Assembly: GCA_003524335.1 (NCBI GenBank)
Contig: DQHV01000345.1
Span: 1-15,348, forward strand
Length of the DNA stretch: 15,348 nt
Reading direction: 5' to 3'
DNA from: Candidatus Aminicenantota bacterium
Lineage (GTDB): Bacteria; Acidobacteriota; Aminicenantia; Aminicenantales; UBA8522
The notes under the pieces are model-generated. The model was not told the DNA's origin. It ran no database searches and saw only the letters and a program-made list of their open reading frames with translations. Of the stretch, positions 13,461-15,348 are shown in pieces. The position numbers and the translations under genes were made by a program. Each line of letters opens with the position of its first letter. The stretch's first letter is position 1.

Positions 13461-14573
13461 ATGAAAAATCCGGCTCTCCCCGCCTTGTCTCCCGAGGGAC
13501 GGCTGATGTCCCTGGACTTCTTCCGCGGGTTCACCATGTTCCTTCTCATCGGGGAGAGCACCCTTCTCTATGAACACCTTCGGGACCCGCGGCTTGCTGG
13601 GACGATCCTCCAAGCCATCGGCACGCAGCTCGATCATCACCCTTGGGCCGGACTGCGTTTCTGGGATCTTGTCCAGCCATTTTTCATGTTCGTCGTCGGT
13701 GTCGCTCTGGCCTTCTCGGTGGCCAAGCGCGAAGCGCACGGCGAAAAGCGGGCCCAGATCACACGGCATATCGTCGTCCGGTCTCTCGTCCTCCTTCTCC
13801 TCGGCTGGGCGCTTTACTGCATCGGACCGGGCCGTATCACCTTCCGTTTCCAGAACGTCCTGGCTCAGCTCGGCGTGACCTACCCCATCGCCTATTTCCT
13901 GATGAGGCGGCGGCCGCGCACCCAGATCGCCTGGAGTTTCTCGTTCCTCATCCTCACCGAAATCATCTACCGCATTTTCTGGGTCTCGGGATACAATCAG
14001 CCCTTCGTCCCGGACCACAATTTCGGGTCGTGGGTGGACATGCTTATCTCGGGCGAGCTCTCGTCAGGCCACTGGGTTTCTTTCAATGCCATCCCGACGG
14101 CCGCCCATACGGTCTGGGGCGTGCTGGCGGGTCAATGGCTCATGAGCGGCCGAACTCCCAAGAGCAAAATCGCCCGGCTGACCGCTCTCGGGACAGCCGG
14201 TGCGGCCGCCGGATACGCCCTTACCGCCGTGTCGCCGATGATCAAACGCATCTGCACGAGCTCATTCGTCGTGGCCAGCGGCGGCTTCTGCCTTCTGGCG
14301 CTCGCGCTGTCTTATTGGACGATCGATGTCCGCAAGCACCGGAAGTGGGCGATTTTCTTCAACATCGTCGGCCTGAATTCCCTGTTCATCTATCTCTTTA
14401 CCGAGAGCGGCGGGACCTCATGGGTAGCGAGACCCGTTCAGCCGTTCACGCTGGAGTTGTTTGGCCGGATGGGGGAATCTGCGGCAGAGATCTTCGCGAG
14501 TCTCGGCGCCTGGGCCGTTCTCTGGCTGATGTGTTATTGGCTCTACAAGAACAGGATTCTGATTAAAATATAG
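13461..14573 (+). CDS. HGSNAT/NagX-like membrane acyltransferase (DUF5009 type)
   Basis: A 370-residue polytopic protein related to human heparan-alpha-glucosaminide N-acetyltransferase and bacterial NagX/DUF5009 proteins, which use cytosolic acetyl-CoA to acetylate an amino sugar across the membrane. The opening RLMSLDFFRGFTM (14-26) is diagnostic. His59-x-x-Trp-x-Gly followed by D-L-V-x-P (69-73) aligns with the segment holding the catalytic His269 of human HGSNAT. About 10 hydrophobic segments fill the protein. GAGGTGA precedes the ATG, 9 bp after the glycosyltransferase stop, so the two form an operon. A joint role is likely in adding and acetylating a sugar on an envelope polymer, or in recycling glucosamine-type sugars; the substrate is inferred only from the family. 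The gene converges on a lipoprotein across 36 bp, which includes a small hairpin (14588-14600) without a T-run. Confidence 0.83.
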   Translation: MKNPALPALSPEGRLMSLDFFRGFTMFLLIGESTLLYEHLRDPRLAGTILQAIGTQLDHHPWAGLRFWDLVQPFFMFVVGVALAFSVAKREAHGEKRAQITRHIVVRSLVLLLLGWALYCIGPGRITFRFQNVLAQLGVTYPIAYFLMRRRPRTQIAWSFSFLILTEIIYRIFWVSGYNQPFVPDHNFGSWVDMLISGELSSGHWVSFNAIPTAAHTVWGVLAGQWLMSGRTPKSKIARLTALGTAGAAAGYALTAVSPMIKRICTSSFVVASGGFCLLALALSYWTIDVRKHRKWAIFFNIVGLNSLFIYLFTESGGTSWVARPVQPFTLELFGRMGESAAEIFASLGAWAVLWLMCYWLYKNRILIKI

Positions 14574-14609
14574 GAGTTGTCCAAGGATGGACCCGGTCCA
14601 CCTTACGTC

Positions 14610-14897
14610 CTATCTCCAGCGGCCTTTTCTCCAAACCCAATGGTGTCCCCTCCGTTCCCAGTGCCCTGGAACCCAGGACTTGCCCGGCTTCGCCTTTACC
14701 CAACTCCCGGCCGCCCAGACATAGGCATGCCCGTTCCATCTCCAGGAGCCGCCGATCCAGACAAAGTGGAGGCCTGGTCTAGCGGACAAGACCTCGGTTC
14801 TGAGCGGCGGCGGGGCGACGCGAGGAGGCGCTACCACGCAGCCGGCCGCGATGGCCAAAAGAAAACCAATCAAGACCAGGAGTGCCGCCTTCTTCAT
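14610..14897 (-). CDS. Small Trp-rich lipoprotein, YXWGXW/WxxGxW repeat type
   Basis: A 95-residue predicted lipoprotein. Residues 1-19 form a signal with the lipobox AAGC, so Cys20 would be lipidated and the mature protein tethered to the outer or inner membrane. After a Pro-rich spacer (VVAPPRVAPPP), the rest is Trp/Gly repeats: WIGGSW (47-52), WAAGSW (61-66), WVPGHW (75-80) and WRKGRW (89-94), alternating with aromatic strands such as GHAYVW and HHWVW. This spacing is that of the YXWGXW (WxxGxW) repeat family, found in short secreted proteins of unknown function. The C-terminus is strongly basic. AAAAGGAG precedes the ATG by about 8 bp. It has its own promoter and a structured leader of about 105 nt. 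Confidence 0.8.
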   Translation of the reverse strand: MKKAALLVLIGFLLAIAAGCVVAPPRVAPPPLRTEVLSARPGLHFVWIGGSWRWNGHAYVWAAGSWVKAKPGKSWVPGHWERRGHHWVWRKGRWR

Positions 14898-14947
14898 CCT
14901 ATGCTCCTTTTAAGGCGCCTAATCATGTCGATACACCCATTGGACAG

Positions 14948-14989
14948 CAGGGGCCTAAAAGGGTTGGCCCCTGGCCGGAAGGGTTGGCC
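14948..14989 (-). promoter_or_regulatory. Structured leader of the lipoprotein: hairpin plus direct repeat
   Basis: A perfect 8-bp inverted repeat, CAGGGGCC (14948-14955) and GGCCCCTG (14966-14973), has a 10-nt loop. Overlapping it, the 11-mer AAGGGTTGGCC occurs twice, at 14959-14969 and 14979-14989, exactly 20 bp apart, about two helical turns. Both lie between the lipoprotein promoter and its start codon, so they could form an RNA hairpin or a two-site operator. No known riboswitch was recognised. Confidence 0.35.
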
Positions 14990-15007
14990 GCCTTATGTTC
15001 TGGACTT

Positions 15008-15036
15008 AGTATAGGCAACTGGGCAGGAATTTTCAA
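15008..15036 (-). promoter_or_regulatory. Sigma70 promoter of the lipoprotein gene
   Basis: On the minus strand, TTGAAA (15036-15031), a 17-bp spacer and TATACT (15013-15008). Transcription should start near 15001, leaving a leader of about 105 nt before the ATG at 14897. No equally good promoter was found for the divergent gene at 15165. Confidence 0.65.
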
Positions 15037-15164
15037 TTGCCCAACTATCAAGGCGGCCGATCGTGGCCTGGAGCAACTAAGGCGCGCTTTTGGCGTAGTT
15101 ATTATGTGGAGAATACAGGCTCCTTTTTCCCAGCGGATGGCCATTCAACTTAAGGAGTTCAAAG

Positions 15165-15348
15165 ATGACCCGGAAAACTGAAAAAGCGCTTTTCCTTATC
15201 GTTCTTGTCGCTTTGCTCATTCCTCTAGGGCACTCTCTGGCCCAGACGGCCGCGCCTCTTAAAACCGACGTCCCCAAGGAAAAGCTCGTCGCCGAACTGG
15301 AGCGCGCCATCCCCGACTTGATGAAGAAAGCGAGCATTCCTGGGCTGA
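15165..15348 (+). CDS. N-terminus of a second S12-type secreted serine hydrolase (cut by the window end)
   Basis: Only 61 codons are in the window; the frame is open to the end and the last bases are not a stop in this frame. Residues 1-26 form a Sec signal (MTRKTEK, then a hydrophobic core ending GHSLAQT). The following AELERAIPDLMKKASIPGL matches the short pre-catalytic helix of S12 beta-lactamase-like proteins, where the first strand begins directly after PGL; the hydrolase at 1225 has the equivalent KLISDWKVPGL. The catalytic SxxK box would lie beyond the window. AAGGAG lies 8 bp before the ATG. Family assignment rests on this short stretch only. Confidence 0.62.
   Translation, partial: MTRKTEKALFLIVLVALLIPLGHSLAQTAAPLKTDVPKEKLVAELERAIPDLMKKASIPGL

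Noticed and set aside
12900..14018. A 372-codon minus-strand open frame across the glycosyltransferase/acyltransferase junction
   Set aside because: Charged, low-complexity translation opposite two convincing membrane enzymes; an antisense shadow.
14588..14600. Hairpin TGGACC-C-GGTCCA between the converging acyltransferase and lipoprotein genes
   Set aside because: Short stem with almost no loop and no T-run; not enough to call a terminator.

Overview
The window is a GC-rich, gene-dense bacterial segment with 13 genes, the last cut off by the window end. A predicted lipoprotein, a twin-arginine export signal, two probably secreted serine hydrolases and several polytopic envelope enzymes suggest a Gram-negative-type cell. 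Family content and style (S12 hydrolases with C-terminal extensions, WxxGxW-type lipoprotein, GC-rich intergenic palindromes) would fit an uncultured Acidobacteriota-like lineage such as Aminicenantes. That placement is a low-confidence inference, because no marker gene is present. No RNA gene, CRISPR array or complete mobile element is visible.

Layout. (1) 1-4171, plus strand: a GC-rich hairpin repeat, a PfkB-family sugar kinase, a secreted S12 (beta-lactamase-like) hydrolase, and 4 bp later a RuBisCO-like protein (RLP) that has lost several residues of true RuBisCO. (2) 4189-6276, minus strand: a 695-residue flavoprotein with a C-x3-C-x2-C motif, fused to a C-terminal SRPBCC-like lipid-pocket domain; it converges on the RLP and has its own promoter. 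(3) 6507-10043, plus strand: a tight four-gene operon of a type II phosphomannose-isomerase-like cupin, an MtlD-type polyol/polyol-phosphate dehydrogenase, an alanine-racemase-fold enzyme with a Tat signal, and a shortened UroD/MtaA-like protein. (4) 10126-10566: a small acidic protein of unknown function behind a near-consensus promoter, converging on a minus-strand SRPBCC-plus-membrane protein (10586-11647). (5) 11773-11797: an isolated REP-like palindrome. (6) 11865-14573: a two-gene envelope operon of an ArnT/PMT-like glycosyltransferase and an HGSNAT/NagX-like sugar acyltransferase. (7) 14610-14897, minus: a Trp-rich lipoprotein with a clear promoter and a structured leader. (8) 15165-end: the N-terminus of a second S12-type hydrolase.

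Working together. The kinase, RLP, cupin and MtlD-type dehydrogenase are the kinds of enzymes that make up a sugar or sugar-acid phosphate pathway (oxidise, isomerise, phosphorylate, then RLP-type enolise or decarboxylate). They lie within 8 kb but in at least two transcription units, so a shared pathway is a hypothesis. The most notable single items are the substituted RLP active site, the Tat-tagged racemase lacking the usual Cys-Met-Asp segment, the short UroD-like protein that seems to lack an internal block, and the flavoprotein-SRPBCC fusion. All residue alignments were made by eye from memory of the families; no database search was possible.
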